A stretch of 64,000 nt of DNA, taken from the NCBI RefSeq assembly GCF_001307155.1, contig NZ_CP012830.1, positions 1,481,501-1,545,500 of the forward strand. Direction: 5' to 3'. The notes beneath the pieces were generated by a model. It made no database searches. It was not told where the DNA came from and saw only the letters and a program-made list of their open reading frames with translations. Both the position numbers and the translations under genes were made by a program. Positions 53,607 through 64,000 of this stretch are shown in pieces; position 1 is the first letter of the stretch; every line of letters starts with the position of its first letter. The DNA comes from Pseudomonas fluorescens. Lineage in GTDB: Bacteria > Pseudomonadota > Gammaproteobacteria > Pseudomonadales > Pseudomonadaceae.

Positions 53607-54146
53607 TCAGTTGCGGAACGGGAATTTGAAAGCACGCAGCAGTGCGCGACCTTCATCATCGTTCTTGGCAGTGGTGGTCAGGGTAATGTCCAGACCGCGG
53701 AGAGCATCGATCTTGTCGTAATCGATTTCCGGGAAAATGATCTGCTCTTTTACGCCCATGCTGTAGTTACCACGACCATCGAAGGACTTGGCATTCAGGC
53801 CGCGGAAGTCGCGAACCCGAGGCAGGGAGATCGACAGCAGACGATCCAGGAACTCGTACATACGCTCACGGCGCAGGGTCACTTTGACGCCGATCGGCCA
53901 ACCTTCACGGACTTTAAAGCCAGCGATGGATTTCCGAGCGTAGGTCACAACGACTTTCTGGCCGGTGATCTTTTCCAGGTCAGCAACAGCGTGCTCGATG
54001 ACTTTTTTGTCGCCGATCGCTTCGCCCAGACCCATGTTCAGGGTGATTTTGGTAACGCGCGGAACTTCCATCACGTTCGAAAGCTTAAGTTCTTCCTTAA
54101 GTTTCGGTGCGATTTCCTTCCGGTAAATCTCTTTTAGTCGTGCCAT
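53607..54146 (-). CDS. rplE: 50S ribosomal protein L5
   Basis: A 179-residue 5S rRNA-binding protein contacting the P-site tRNA. It starts [20 protein letters not shown] and includes [41 protein letters not shown]. It follows rplX by 20 nt. In E. coli S8 regulates the operon at the start of this gene; I could not confirm such a structure here by eye. Confidence 0.98.
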   Translation of the reverse strand: MARLKEIYRKEIAPKLKEELKLSNVMEVPRVTKITLNMGLGEAIGDKKVIEHAVADLEKITGQKVVVTYARKSIAGFKVREGWPIGVKVTLRRERMYEFLDRLLSISLPRVRDFRGLNAKSFDGRGNYSMGVKEQIIFPEIDYDKIDALRGLDITLTTTAKNDDEGRALLRAFKFPFRN

Positions 54147-54166
54147 GGTCTTCTACCTAGCAGTGT

Positions 54167-54481
54167 TCAAGCATCAACCGCTTTTTGGGTCGACTTGAAG
54201 ACACGAATTTTCTTGCCGTCTTCTACTTTGAAACCAACGCGGTCAGCCTTGTTGGTTTCGCCGTTGAAAATGGCGACGTTGGAAGCGTGCAGTGGCGCTT
54301 CTTTTTCGACGATACCGCCTTGTACGCCCGACATCGGGTTAGGCTTGGTATGACGCTTAACCAGGTTCAGACCACCAACGACCAGACGGTCGTCAGCGAG
54401 AACCTTAAGCACCTTACCGCGCTTACCTTTGTCTTTGCCGGCGATCACGATGATCTCGTCGTCACGACGAATCTTTTGCAT
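54167..54481 (-). CDS. rplX: 50S ribosomal protein L24
   Basis: A 104-residue assembly-initiator protein with a KOW motif ([21 protein letters not shown]). It starts [20 protein letters not shown] at 54481. It lies 11 nt after rplN in the spc operon. Confidence 0.98.
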   Translation of the reverse strand: MQKIRRDDEIIVIAGKDKGKRGKVLKVLADDRLVVGGLNLVKRHTKPNPMSGVQGGIVEKEAPLHASNVAIFNGETNKADRVGFKVEDGKKIRVFKSTQKAVDA

Positions 54482-54492
54482 GTCGGATCTCC

Positions 54493-54861
54493 TTACAGCA
54501 CTTCTGGGGCGAGCGAGACGATCTTCATGAACTTCTCAGTACGAAGTTCACGGGTCACTGGCCCAAAGATACGGGTGCCGATCGGCTCTTGCTTGTTGTT
54601 CAGAAGAACAGCAGCGTTGCCATCAAAGCGGATAATGGAGCCATCAGCACGACGTACGCCGTGACGAGTGCGGACTACAACAGCAGTCATCACTTGGCCT
54701 TTTTTCACTTTACCGCGAGGAATTGCTTCCTTGACGGTAACTTTGATGATGTCACCGATACCAGCGTAACGACGATGGGAGCCACCCAGCACCTTGATGC
54801 ACATAACACGGCGAGCGCCGCTGTTATCGGCCACATCGAGCATGGATTGAGTCTGAATCAT
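54493..54861 (-). CDS. rplN: 50S ribosomal protein L14
   Basis: A 122-residue beta-barrel protein at the subunit interface. It starts [41 protein letters not shown], almost invariant among bacteria. First gene of the classical spc operon, 23 nt after rpsQ. No separate promoter is evident, so the S10 and spc operons may be read through. Confidence 0.98.
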   Translation of the reverse strand: MIQTQSMLDVADNSGARRVMCIKVLGGSHRRYAGIGDIIKVTVKEAIPRGKVKKGQVMTAVVVRTRHGVRRADGSIIRFDGNAAVLLNNKQEPIGTRIFGPVTRELRTEKFMKIVSLAPEVL

Positions 54862-54884
54862 ATAATTTCTCCGACCCCTAGTCC

Positions 54885-55151
54885 TTAGACTTCCACAGCG
54901 CGTTCGAGAACATCAACCAGCGCCCAAGACTTGGTCTTGGCCAAAGGACGAGTTTCACGAATAGTGACTTTGTCGCCGATGTGGCACTGATTGGTTTCGT
55001 CGTGCGCGTGCAGCTTAGTCGAACGCTTAACGTATTTACCGTAGATCGGGTGCTTTACGCGACGCTCGATCAGAACGGTGATGGTCTTGTCCATTTTGTC
55101 GCTGACAACACGGCCAGTCAGCGTACGGACGGTTTTTTCGGCTTCAGCCAT
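54885..55151 (-). CDS. rpsQ: 30S ribosomal protein S17
   Basis: An 88-residue OB-fold protein binding 16S rRNA early in assembly. It starts [46 protein letters not shown]. It begins 2 nt after the rpmC stop and is the last gene of the S10 operon. Confidence 0.98.
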   Translation of the reverse strand: MAEAEKTVRTLTGRVVSDKMDKTITVLIERRVKHPIYGKYVKRSTKLHAHDETNQCHIGDKVTIRETRPLAKTKSWALVDVLERAVEV

Positions 55152-55153
55152 GA

Positions 55154-55345
55154 TTACTTACCTGCCTGCTGTTTGAGCACAGTCTTCACGCGAGCGATGT
55201 CACGCTTAACTTGCCGGAGCAGGTGAGACTGCCCCAACTGGCCAGTTGCTTTCTGCATACGCAGATTGAACTGGTCGCGCAACAGGCCGAGCAGTTGCTC
55301 GTTTAGCTGTGGCGCGTCTTTTTCACGAAGTTCATTCGCTTTCAT
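55154..55345 (-). CDS. rpmC: 50S ribosomal protein L29
   Basis: A 63-residue helical hairpin protein at the tunnel exit, part of the docking site for SRP and trigger factor. It starts [20 protein letters not shown]. Its ATG at 55345 shares one base with the rplP stop (TGATG), so the two are tightly coupled; the GTG one codon upstream is rejected. Confidence 0.97.
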   Translation of the reverse strand: MKANELREKDAPQLNEQLLGLLRDQFNLRMQKATGQLGQSHLLRQVKRDIARVKTVLKQQAGK

Positions 55346-55758
55346 CACATCACCGTCCGTTTAACAAAGGAGGTGGCGAGCGGCAGCTTTGCAGCAGCCA
55401 GGGCGAAAGCCTCACGCGCCAGCTCTTCAGAAACGCCCTCGATTTCATACAGGACTTTGCCTGGCTGAATCTGGGCAACCCAGTACTCCACGTTACCCTT
55501 ACCTTTACCCATCCGAACTTCGAGTGGCTTCTTGGTGACAGGCTTGTCCGGGAATACACGGATCCAGATCTTGCCGCCACGTTTTACGTGACGGGTCAGA
55601 GCACGACGCGCTGACTCGATCTGACGAGCGGTGAGACGACCACGAGCAACAGACTTCAGCGCGAACTCGCCGAAGCTGACTTTGCTACCGCGCAATGCCA
55701 GACCACGGTTGTGGCCAGTCATCTGCTTGCGGAACTTCGTACGCTTTGGTTGCAACAT
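55345..55758 (-). CDS. rplP: 50S ribosomal protein L16
   Basis: A 137-residue protein organising the A-site of the peptidyl-transferase region. It starts [37 protein letters not shown] and includes the [29 protein letters not shown] signature. It follows rpsC by 12 nt and overlaps rpmC by one base. Confidence 0.98.
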   Translation of the reverse strand: MLQPKRTKFRKQMTGHNRGLALRGSKVSFGEFALKSVARGRLTARQIESARRALTRHVKRGGKIWIRVFPDKPVTKKPLEVRMGKGKGNVEYWVAQIQPGKVLYEIEGVSEELAREAFALAAAKLPLATSFVKRTVM

Positions 55759-55770
55759 TTGGCGTACCCC

Positions 55771-56457
55771 TTACTTAGCAGCTTTTTTACGAGGCGCTGG
55801 TGCTTGTGGTTTCAGCTCTTCTTGGCGACCACCAATTACTTCGCCTTTGAAGATCCAAACCTTTACACCGATCACACCGTAGGTGGTGTGAGCTTCGTAG
55901 TTGGCATAGTCGATGTCGGCACGCAGGGTGTGCAGTGGCACACGACCTTCGCGATACCATTCAGTACGTGCGATTTCAGCACCGCCGAGACGACCGCTCA
56001 CTTGGATTTTGATGCCTTTGGCACCAATGCGCATGGCGTTCTGAACAGCGCGCTTCATAGCGCGACGGAACATTACGCGACGCTCCAGCTGCTGAGCTAC
56101 GCTCTGCGCAACCAGCATACCGTCGAGTTCCGGCTTGCGGATCTCTTCGATATTGATGTGCACAGGCACACCCATTTGCTTGGTCAGGTCCTGACGCAGT
56201 TTCTCAACATCTTCACCTTTCTTCCCGATAACGATACCTGGACGAGCGGTGTGGATGGTGATACGTGCAGTTTGGGCCGGACGATGGATATCGATACGGC
56301 TTACGGACGCGCTTTTTAGTTTGTCTTGGAGATACTCACGCACCTTCAGATCAGCGAACAAATAGTCCGCATAAGTCCGACCGTCTGCGTACCAGACGGA
56401 GGTGTGCTCCTTGACGATTCCCAGGCGAATGCCAATGGGATGTACTTTCTGACCCAT
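55771..56457 (-). CDS. rpsC: 30S ribosomal protein S3
   Basis: A 228-residue protein at the mRNA entry tunnel, with a KH domain (about 39-107; [25 protein letters not shown]) and a C-terminal domain ending in a Pro/Lys-rich tail. The start [18 protein letters not shown] at 56457 is invariant; a 28-codon longer reading lies in the rplV 3' end. It follows rplV by 13 nt. Confidence 0.98.
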
Positions 56458-56470
56458 CTCTTCGACTCCG

Positions 56471-56803
56471 TTACTTGTCAGCAACCTTGACAGTGATATG
56501 GCAAGACCGCTTGACGATGCGATCAGCACGGCCTTTGGCACGCGGCATGATGCGCTTCAGCGAACGCCCTTCGTTGACGAAAACGGTGCTGACTTTAAGG
56601 TCATCAACGTCTGCGCCTTCGTTATGCTCGGCGTTGGCTACGGCCGACTCCAGCACTTTCTTCATGATCTCGGCGGCTTTCTTACTGCTGAAAGCCAACA
56701 GGTTGAGCGCTTCGCCCACCTTCTTCCCGCGGATCTGGTCGGCGACCAAGCGGGCTTTCTGGGCGGAGATTCGAGCGCCCGACAACTTAGCGGCTACTTC
56801 CAT
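56471..56803 (-). CDS. rplV: 50S ribosomal protein L22
   Basis: A 110-residue protein whose loop lines the nascent-chain tunnel and is a site of macrolide resistance changes. It starts [27 protein letters not shown]; the loop reads [26 protein letters not shown], without insertions. It follows rpsS by 11 nt. Confidence 0.98.
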
Positions 56804-56814
56804 TTCCTAACCCC

Positions 56815-57090
56815 TTAACGCTTGGCTTTCTTGTCAGCCACGTGCCCACGATATGTGCGGGTACCGGCGAACTCGCCCAGTTTGTGGCCGACCATGTCTT
56901 CGTTAACGAGAACTGGGACGTGTTGACGACCGTTGTGTACTGCGATGGTCAGACCGACCATTTGTGGCAGGATCATGGAACGGCGCGACCAGGTCTTAAC
57001 TGGTTTGCGATCGTTCTTTTCCGCCGCCACTTCGATCTTCTTCAGTAGGTGAAGATCGATAAAAGGACCTTTTTTCAGAGAACGTGGCAC
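56815..57090 (-). CDS. rpsS: 30S ribosomal protein S19
   Basis: A 91-residue head protein that pairs with S13. It starts [20 protein letters not shown] and contains [28 protein letters not shown] and [17 protein letters not shown]. It follows rplB by 16 nt. Confidence 0.98.
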   Translation of the reverse strand: MPRSLKKGPFIDLHLLKKIEVAAEKNDRKPVKTWSRRSMILPQMVGLTIAVHNGRQHVPVLVNEDMVGHKLGEFAGTRTYRGHVADKKAKR

Positions 57091-57106
57091 TGTCGTATCC
57101 CTCTAT

Positions 57107-57931
57107 TTACTTGCGACGACGGACGATCATTTTGTCGGTACGCTTATTACCACGAGTCTTCGCGCCCTTAGTCGGGAAGCCCCATGGCGATACCGGATGA
57201 CGACCACCAGAGGTACGACCTTCACCACCACCATGTGGGTGGTCAACCGGGTTCATGGCAACACCACGAACGGTTGGGCGAACGCCACGCCAGCGTTTGG
57301 CACCAGCTTTACCCAGCGAACGCAGGCTGTGCTCGGAGTTCGAGACTTCGCCCAGGGTCGCACGGCATTCAGCCAGCACTTTACGCATCTCACCAGAACG
57401 CAGACGCAGGGTCACGTAGACACCTTCACGAGCGATCAGCTGAGCCGAAGCACCAGCGGAACGAGCGATTTGCGCGCCTTTACCTGGCTTCAATTCGATG
57501 CCGTGTACGGTGCTACCAACTGGAATGTTACGCAGTTGCAGAGCGTTGCCCGGCTTGATCGGTGCCAGAGCACCTGCGATCAGCTGGTCGCCAGCGCTCA
57601 CGCCTTTAGGGGCGATGATGTAGCGACGCTCGCCATCTGCGTACAGCAGCAGAGCAATGTGAGCAGTACGGTTTGGATCGTATTCGATACGCTCGACAGT
57701 GGCAGCGATGCCATCTTTGTCGTTACGACGGAAGTCGACCAGACGATAATGCTGCTTATGACCACCACCGATGTGACGAGTGGTAATACGGCCATTGTTG
57801 TTACGACCACCAGACTTCGATTTTTTCTCGAGCAGCGGTGCGTGAGGAGCGCCTTTATGCAGCTCCTGGTTGACCACCTTGACCACAAAACGGCGGCCAG
57901 GGGAAGTCGGTTTGCATTTAACGATTGCCAT
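57107..57931 (-). CDS. rplB: 50S ribosomal protein L2
   Basis: A 274-residue primary 23S rRNA-binding protein needed for subunit joining and peptidyl transfer. It starts [20 protein letters not shown]; the conserved loop [31 protein letters not shown] (with the functionally important His) is intact. It follows rplW by 14 nt. Confidence 0.98.
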
Positions 57932-57945
57932 GATGCACCCCTTCC

Positions 57946-58245
57946 TTACTCAGCACTGCTGCTGAAATCGAGATCTTGGCCTGGCTGAAGGGAGATAACT
58001 GCCTTCTTCCAGTCATTACGCTTGCCCAGACCGCGAGCAGTGCGCTTGCTCTTACCCAGAACATTCAGGGTAGTAACACGCTCTACTTTCACGCTGAACA
58101 GGCTTTCGACGGCCTTCTTGATTTCCAGCTTGGTTGCGTCAGTAGCAACCTTGAAAACGAACTGGCCTTTCTTGTCTGCCAGAACCGTAGCCTTCTCGGA
58201 AACGTGCGGGCCAAGCAGAACTTTAAATACGCGTTCCTGGTTCAT
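57946..58245 (-). CDS. rplW: 50S ribosomal protein L23
   Basis: A 99-residue tunnel-exit protein that docks trigger factor and SRP. It starts [33 protein letters not shown] and includes [31 protein letters not shown]. Its ATG overlaps the rplD stop by 4 nt. Confidence 0.98.
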
Positions 58246-58844
58246 CCCAGCAGCTCCTCGAATTTCTTCACGGCCGACACGGTGATCAACACCTTGTCGT
58301 ATGCGATCAGACTAACTGGATCGGAACCTTGCACGTCACGTACATCAACGTGTGGCAGGTTACGAGCAGCCAGGTACAGGTTCTGATCAACAGCATCGGA
58401 CACGATCAGGACATCAGTCAGACCCATGCCATTCAGCTTGTTCAGCAGATCTTTGGTTTTCGGTGCCTCAACAGCGAAGTCCTGAACCACGACCAGACGA
58501 TCAGTACGCACCAGCTCAGCAAGGATGGAACGCATTGCTGCGCGATACATCTTCTTGTTCAGCTTTTGGGAGTGATCCTGTGGACGAGCTGCGAAAGTGG
58601 TACCGCCGCCGCGCCAGATTGGGCTACGGATAGTACCAGCACGAGCACGGCCAGTACCTTTCTGACGCCATGGGCGCTTACCGCCACCAGAAACGTCGGA
58701 ACGGGTCTTTTGCTGCTTGCTACCTTGACGGCCGCCAGCCATGTAGGCCACGACTGCTTGGTGAACCAGCGTCTCGTTGAACTCGCCGCCAAATGTCAGT
58801 TCGGAAACTTCGATCGCTTGAGCGTCATTTACATTTAATTGCAT
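58242..58844 (-). CDS. rplD: 50S ribosomal protein L4
   Basis: A 200-residue protein with a long loop in the exit tunnel ([41 protein letters not shown]). In E. coli L4 also represses its own operon through the S10 leader. The leader seen here (59885-59946) is short and does not obviously resemble the E. coli one. It follows rplC by 12 nt. Confidence 0.98.
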
Positions 58845-58856
58845 GTCAGCTTCCCC

Positions 58857-59492
58857 TTAACCGCGAGCCTTGGCTGCTGGACGTACAACCAGGTTGCCGC
58901 CAGTAGCGCCAGGAACAGCGCCCTTGACCAACAACAGATTGCGTTCAGCGTCCACGCGCACTACTTCCAGGGACTGCACGGTCACGCGCTCAGCGCCCAT
59001 ATGACCGGACATTTTTTTGCCCTTGAATACACGACCAGGAGTCTGGCACTGGCCGATAGAGCCTGGGACGCGGTGGGATACGGAGTTACCGTGGGTGTTA
59101 TCTTGCCCGCGGAAATTCCAACGCTTGATCGTACCCTGGAAGCCTTTACCCTTGGACTGACCGGTTACATCAACCAGTTGACCAGCGGCGAAGATTTCAG
59201 CGTTGATCAGATCGCCGGCCTGGTATTCGCCTTCTTCAAGGCGGAATTCCATTACGGTACGACCAGCGGCAACGTTCGCTTTAGCGAAGTGGCCAGCCTG
59301 AGCAGCTGTTACACGCGAAGCACGACGCTCGCCGACAGTGACTTGCACTGCACGATAGCCATCGGTCTCTTCAGTTTTGAACTGGGTGACGCGATTCGGC
59401 TCGATCTCAATGACCGTGACCGGAATGGAGACACCTTCTTCGGTGAAAATACGGGTCATACCGCATTTACGACCGACTACACCAATAGTCAT
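58857..59492 (-). CDS. rplC: 50S ribosomal protein L3
   Basis: A 211-residue 23S rRNA-binding protein whose loop reaches the peptidyl-transferase centre ([30 protein letters not shown] segment, reading [20 protein letters not shown]). Start [20 protein letters not shown] at 59492; an 11-codon upstream extension is rejected. It follows rpsJ by 80 nt, the largest gap inside the S10 operon here. Confidence 0.97.
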   Translation of the reverse strand: MTIGVVGRKCGMTRIFTEEGVSIPVTVIEIEPNRVTQFKTEETDGYRAVQVTVGERRASRVTAAQAGHFAKANVAAGRTVMEFRLEEGEYQAGDLINAEIFAAGQLVDVTGQSKGKGFQGTIKRWNFRGQDNTHGNSVSHRVPGSIGQCQTPGRVFKGKKMSGHMGAERVTVQSLEVVRVDAERNLLLVKGAVPGATGGNLVVRPAAKARG

Positions 59493-59572
59493 GTTGTAAA
59501 CCTCATGAGTGTACGGGGCTTTCACCCGCTATGGCCGCCCATTTCAGAGCGTTACACGACTAAGACCGAGTC

Positions 59573-59884
59573 TTAGCCGAGGCTGATCTGCACTTCCACA
59601 CCGGCCGCAAGATCAAGCTTCATAAGTGCATCAACGGTTTTATCCGTTGGCTGGACGATGTCCAGAACGCGCTTATGAGTACGGATCTCGTACTGGTCAC
59701 GCGCGTCTTTGTTGACGTGCGGGGAAACCAGAACGGTGAACCGCTCTTTACGGGTAGGCAGTGGAATTGGACCACGCACTTGAGCACCAGTACGTTTCGC
59801 GGTTTCCACGATTTCCTGGGTGGATTGGTCGATCAGGCGATGGTCAAAAGCCTTCAACCTGATACGGATTTGCTGATTTTGCAT
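59573..59884 (-). CDS. rpsJ: 30S ribosomal protein S10 (NusE)
   Basis: A 103-residue ribosomal protein that also works as NusE, binding NusB (10254-10754) in transcription antitermination and NusG in transcription-translation coupling. It starts [47 protein letters not shown]. First gene of the S10 operon, with a strong promoter directly upstream. Confidence 0.98.
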
Positions 59885-59914
59885 TGGATTTCAGACTCCG
59901 GCTGCTATTCCCAG

Positions 59915-59931
59915 CGGGCGCAATACGCCCG
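59915..59931 (-). other. Stem-loop in the rpsJ leader
   Basis: CGGGCG-N5-CGCCCG, 31-47 nt before the rpsJ ATG. A possible binding site for an autoregulating ribosomal protein. Confidence 0.4.
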
Positions 59932-59946
59932 TTAAAAGGAGGCGCA

Positions 59947-59975
59947 ATTCTATAGACGCCCCAGATAGGTGTCAA
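59947..59975 (-). promoter_or_regulatory. Promoter of the S10 operon
   Basis: On the minus strand TTGACA (59975-59970), a 17-nt spacer, TAGAAT (59952-59947): a consensus -35, a 5/6 -10 and ideal spacing. It lies just after the tuf terminator and gives a leader of about 55 nt. Confidence 0.85.
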
Positions 59976-59981
59976 CCCAAT

Positions 59982-60010
59982 AAAAAAGCCCCCGCTGAGC
60001 GGGGGCTTCT
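59982..60010 (-). terminator. Intrinsic terminator after tuf (end of the str operon)
   Basis: On the minus strand AAGCCCCCGCTCAGCGGGGGCTTTTTTA: an 8-bp GC stem with a six-T tract. Confidence 0.93.
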
Positions 60011-60041
60011 TCAAAGCATCGAAGCTAACTCAACGAAGAGC

Positions 60042-61235
60042 TTACTCGATGATTTTGGCTACGACGCCAGCGCCGACGGTACGACCGCCTTCACGGATAG
60101 CGAAACGCAGACCATCTTCCATTGCGATGGTTTTGATCAGGGTAACAGTCATCTGAATGTTGTCACCTGGCATTACCATTTCAACGCCTTCTGGCAGCTC
60201 GCAGTTACCAGTCACGTCAGTAGTACGGAAGTAGAACTGTGGACGGTAGCCTTTGAAGAACGGAGTGTGACGACCGCCTTCTTCCTTGCTCAGAACATAA
60301 ACTTCTGCAGTGAACTTGGTGTGCGGCTTAACCGAACCTGGCTTAACCAGAACCTGGCCACGCTCAACGTCGTCACGCTTGGTGCCACGCAGCAGCACGC
60401 CGCAGTTCTCGCCAGCACGACCTTCGTCGAGCAGCTTGCGGAACATTTCAACACCGGTGCAGGTGGTGACGGTAGTGTCACGCAGACCAACGATTTCCAG
60501 TGGATCCTGAACGCGAACGATACCGCGCTCGATACGACCAGTCACAACAGTACCGCGACCCGAGATCGAGAATACGTCTTCGATTGGCATCAGGAACGGC
60601 TTGTCGATAGCACGCTCAGGCTCTGGGATGTAGCTGTCCAGAGTCTCAACCAGCTTCTTGACGGCAGTGGTGCCCATCTCGTTATCGTCCAGACCTTCCA
60701 GCGCCATACGGGCAGAGCCGATGATGATTGGAGTGTCGTCACCCGGGAAGTCGTAAGTGCTCAGCAGATCGCGCACTTCCATCTCAACCAGTTCCAGCAG
60801 CTCAGCGTCGTCTACCAGGTCAGCCTTGTTCAGGAAAACCACGATGTACGGAACGCCTACCTGACGGGACAGCAGGATGTGCTCACGGGTTTGTGGCATC
60901 GGACCATCAGCGGCCGAGCAAACCAGGATAGCGCCGTCCATTTGAGCAGCACCGGTGATCATGTTCTTCACGTAGTCAGCGTGACCTGGGCAGTCAACGT
61001 GAGCGTAGTGACGGATCTTCGAGTTGTACTCAACGTGTGCGGTGTTGATGGTGATACCGCGAGCTTTCTCTTCTGGTGCGCTGTCGATCTTGTCGAAGTC
61101 AACACGAGCCGAACCGAAAACTTCGGAGCAGACGCGAGTCAGAGCAGCAGTCAGAGTGGTTTTACCGTGGTCAACGTGACCGATGGTGCCAACGTTGACG
61201 TGCGGTAGGGAACGATCAAATTTTTCTTTAGCCAC
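60042..61235 (-). CDS. tuf: Elongation factor Tu
   Basis: A 397-residue GTPase that brings aminoacyl-tRNA to the ribosome. G1 GHVDHGKT (residues 19-26), G2 RGITI, G3 DCPGH and G4 NKAD are intact, followed by domains 2 and 3 ([39 protein letters not shown]). Start at 61235, 31 nt after fusA, last gene of the str operon. Pseudomonads often carry a second tuf copy elsewhere; it is not in this window. Confidence 0.98.
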   Translation of the reverse strand: MAKEKFDRSLPHVNVGTIGHVDHGKTTLTAALTRVCSEVFGSARVDFDKIDSAPEEKARGITINTAHVEYNSKIRHYAHVDCPGHADYVKNMITGAAQMDGAILVCSAADGPMPQTREHILLSRQVGVPYIVVFLNKADLVDDAELLELVEMEVRDLLSTYDFPGDDTPIIIGSARMALEGLDDNEMGTTAVKKLVETLDSYIPEPERAIDKPFLMPIEDVFSISGRGTVVTGRIERGIVRVQDPLEIVGLRDTTVTTCTGVEMFRKLLDEGRAGENCGVLLRGTKRDDVERGQVLVKPGSVKPHTKFTAEVYVLSKEEGGRHTPFFKGYRPQFYFRTTDVTGNCELPEGVEMVMPGDNIQMTVTLIKTIAMEDGLRFAIREGGRTVGAGVVAKIIE

Positions 61236-61266
61236 GACAATTAACTCCTAGCCTAAAGGGGCTGAA

Positions 61267-63372
61267 TCAGCCTTGTTTTTTGGTTACAGTTTCGACGATA
61301 TGCGACGGAGCTGTATTGTATTTTTTGAATTCCATAGAGTAGCTTGCGCGACCCTGAGACATGGAACGGACGTCGGTCGCATAACCGAACATCTCACCCA
61401 ACGGAACTTCAGCACGAATTACTTTGCCGGAGACCGTGTCTTCCATACCCAAGATCATGCCGCGACGACGGTTAAGGTCGCCCATCACGTCACCCATATA
61501 GTCTTCAGGCGTAACAACCTCTACCGCCATGATCGGCTCAAGCAATTCACCACCGCCCTTCTGGGCCAGTTGCTTGGTCGCCATGGAAGCAGCCACCTTG
61601 AACGCCATCTCGTTGGAGTCGACGTCGTGGTAGGAACCATCAAACACGGTAGCCTTCAGGCCGATCAGCGGATAGCCGGCAACAACGCCGTTCTTCATCT
61701 GCTCTTCGATGCCCTTCTGGATAGCCGGGATGTATTCCTTAGGAACCACACCACCCACTACTTCGTTCAGGAATTGCAGACCTTCCTGACCTTCGTCAGC
61801 AGGAGCAAAACGGATCCAGCAATGACCGAACTGGCCACGACCGCCGGACTGACGAACGAACTTGCCTTCGATTTCGCAGCTCTTCGTGATGCGCTCACGA
61901 TAGGAAACCTGAGGCTTACCAATGTTGGCTTCGACGTTGAACTCACGGCGCATCCGGTCAACCAGGATGTCCAGGTGCAGCTCGCCCATGCCGGAGATGA
62001 TCGTTTGACCAGTCTCTTCATCGGTTTTAACGCGGAAAGACGGGTCTTCCTGAGCCAGTTTGCCCAGAGCGATACCCATTTTTTCCTGGTCATCCTTGGT
62101 CTTAGGCTCAACGGCAACCGAAATAACCGGCTCCGGGAAGTCCATGCGAACCAGGATGATTGGCTTGTCAGCGTTGCACAAGGTTTCACCAGTGGTGACG
62201 TCCTTCATGCCGATCAAGGCCGCGATGTCGCCAGCGCGTACTTCCTTGATTTCTTCACGGGCGTTTGCGTGCATTTGCACCATACGACCCACGCGCTCTT
62301 TCTTGCCTTTAACCGAGTTGATCACGCCGTCGCCGGAAGCCAACACGCCCGAGTAAACACGGACGAAGGTCAAGGTACCCACGAATGGGTCGGTAGCGAT
62401 CTTGAACGCCAGAGCCGAGAACGGCTCGTCGTCGCTCGCATGACGCTCCATCTGCTTTTCCTCGTCATCCGGGTCAGTACCCTTGATGGCAGGAATATCG
62501 GTAGGAGCAGGCAGGTAGTCGATAACGGCGTCGAGAACCAGGGGAACACCCTTGTTCTTGAAGGAAGAACCACAAACAGCCAGAACGATCTCACCAGCGA
62601 TAGTACGCTGACGCAGAGCGGCCTTGATTTCCTCAATGGAGAGCTCTTCCCCTTCGAGGTACTTGTTCATCAGTTCTTCGCTGGCTTCAGCCGCAGCTTC
62701 AACCATATTGCTACGCCACTCTTCAGCCAGCTCCTGCAGTTCAGCAGGGATAGCTTCGCGACGAGGCGTCATGCCCTTGTCAGCATCATTCCAGTAAACC
62801 GCTTCCATGGTCATCAGATCGATCTGACCCTGGAAGTTGTCTTCGGAACCGATAGCCAACTGGATTGGCACTGGAGTGTGACCCAGACGCTGTTTGATCT
62901 GAGCGATCACGCGCAGGAAGTTCGCACCAGCACGGTCCATCTTGTTCACGTAAACAATACGTGGAACACCGTACTTGTTGGCTTGACGCCATACGGTTTC
63001 GGACTGAGGCTCAACACCCGAAGTACCACAGAACACAACGACCGCGCCGTCGAGTACACGCAGGGAACGCTCAACTTCAATGGTGAAGTCTACGTGGCCC
63101 GGGGTGTCAATGACGTTGAAACGGTATTGGTCCTTGTGCTGCTTCGCAGAACCCTGCCAGAAGGCGGTGATAGCAGCAGAAGTAATGGTAATACCACGCT
63201 CCTGCTCCTGCACCATCCAGTCCGTGGTCGCGGCGCCGTCATGCACCTCGCCCATCTTGTGACTTTTGCCGGTGTAAAAAAGGACGCGCTCAGTGGTAGT
63301 GGTTTTACCAGCATCCACGTGAGCAACGATACCGATGTTACGGTAGCGGCTAATCGGAGTAGTACGAGCCAT
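61267..63372 (-). CDS. fusA: Elongation factor G
   Basis: A 701-residue translocase GTPase. G1 AHVDAGKT (about 17-24), G2 [10 protein letters not shown]3 DTPGHVDF and G4 NKMD are visible, then domains II-V with [29 protein letters not shown] near the C-terminus. Size and position between rpsG and tuf identify the housekeeping FusA1 form. Start [22 protein letters not shown] at 63372, 30 nt after rpsG. Confidence 0.98.
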   Translation of the reverse strand: MARTTPISRYRNIGIVAHVDAGKTTTTERVLFYTGKSHKMGEVHDGAATTDWMVQEQERGITITSAAITAFWQGSAKQHKDQYRFNVIDTPGHVDFTIEVERSLRVLDGAVVVFCGTSGVEPQSETVWRQANKYGVPRIVYVNKMDRAGANFLRVIAQIKQRLGHTPVPIQLAIGSEDNFQGQIDLMTMEAVYWNDADKGMTPRREAIPAELQELAEEWRSNMVEAAAEASEELMNKYLEGEELSIEEIKAALRQRTIAGEIVLAVCGSSFKNKGVPLVLDAVIDYLPAPTDIPAIKGTDPDDEEKQMERHASDDEPFSALAFKIATDPFVGTLTFVRVYSGVLASGDGVINSVKGKKERVGRMVQMHANAREEIKEVRAGDIAALIGMKDVTTGETLCNADKPIILVRMDFPEPVISVAVEPKTKDDQEKMGIALGKLAQEDPSFRVKTDEETGQTIISGMGELHLDILVDRMRREFNVEANIGKPQVSYRERITKSCEIEGKFVRQSGGRGQFGHCWIRFAPADEGQEGLQFLNEVVGGVVPKEYIPAIQKGIEEQMKNGVVAGYPLIGLKATVFDGSYHDVDSNEMAFKVAASMATKQLAQKGGGELLEPIMAVEVVTPEDYMGDVMGDLNRRRGMILGMEDTVSGKVIRAEVPLGEMFGYATDVRSMSQGRASYSMEFKKYNTAPSHIVETVTKKQG

Positions 63373-63402
63373 AAAGCCCTCGCAAAATTAGTGAAGCTAA
63401 AA

Positions 63403-63894
<492 letters not shown>

Positions 63895-63991
63895 TCAGGT
63901 TCGCTCGGAATCGGTGCCCTTTCGGGACGCCTCCGACCTTACTCTTATCGACTCAGAAAATAGATAATTCAGTGTTTACAAAAAGCCGCTA

Positions 63992-64000
63992 CTACTTAGG
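63992..64000 (-). CDS. rpsL: Last codons of 30S ribosomal protein S12 (partial)
   Basis: Only CCT AAG TAG (Pro-Lys-stop) is inside the window. This fits the ...KRPK C-terminus of Pseudomonas S12 and the conserved order rpsL-rpsG-fusA-tuf. Assigned by position; three codons alone cannot prove it. Confidence 0.6.
   Translation of the reverse strand, partial: PK

Overview
The window is chromosomal DNA of a Pseudomonas, most likely of the P. fluorescens group. It is GC-rich, and from memory its gene order follows P. aeruginosa PAO1 in two blocks: xseB-ispA-dxs through the rib/nus/thi/pgp genes to an oprG-type porin and an epimerase pair, and ssb-MFS-uvrA-ftnA-katA followed by the alpha, spc, S10 and str ribosomal operons. 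Intergenic GTGGCGAGGGGGCTTG-type REP pairs are also typical of fluorescent pseudomonads.

Layout. 1-297: start of a secreted YfaP-like protein. 640-3775: xseB, ispA and dxs (isoprenoid precursors). 3993-6825: a cobalamin receptor (btuB) and a B12-binding protein (btuF), separated and flanked by REP pairs. 6825-14746 (minus strand): a small membrane protein, ribA, a periplasmic solute-binding protein, pgpA, thiL, nusB, ribH, ribBA, ribE, ribD and nrdR, tightly packed with several ATGA overlaps. 14875-17464: a lipoprotein, a methyltransferase, a thioredoxin-TPR chaperone (cnoX type) and a small unknown protein. 17598-20848: a four-gene operon behind a near-perfect Zur box (His-rich periplasmic protein, ABC ATPase, MacB/FtsX permease, DUF3299 protein). 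21010-21708: an OmpW/OprG porin behind an Anr/FNR-like box. 21765-23571: two SDR-fold sugar-nucleotide proteins. 23936-28252: a very large Lhr helicase. 28380-31297: an MFS exporter, a GlxA-type regulator and a divergent isochorismatase-fold hydrolase.

31681-38692 is the least ordinary region. A secreted PPC-domain protein lies behind a 14/16 LexA-box match. It is followed by a six-gene set matching E. coli yjfI-yjfJ-yjfK-yjfL-yjfM-yjfC (DUF2170, PspA/IM30, DUF2491, DUF350, DUF1190 lipoprotein, glutathionylspermidine-synthase-like ATP-grasp enzyme), with a rhomboid protease gene inserted after the PspA gene. A candidate promoter in front of the set is bracketed by two CTCACGCGTGA palindromes 45 bp apart, and an intrinsic terminator separates the first two genes from the rest. 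I read this as an envelope or membrane stress module under a local, unidentified repressor.

38779-48668: ssb, an MFS transporter, uvrA (TTG start), a ferritin lacking the bacterioferritin haem ligand, katA, then rplQ, rpoA, rpsD and rpsK. 48699-64000: rpsM, rpmJ, secY and the spc, S10 and str operons, all on the minus strand, down to the last codons of rpsL. Consensus-like promoters can be read in front of rpsJ, rpsH and rpsM. In the last two a stem-loop runs into, or directly abuts, the -35 element.
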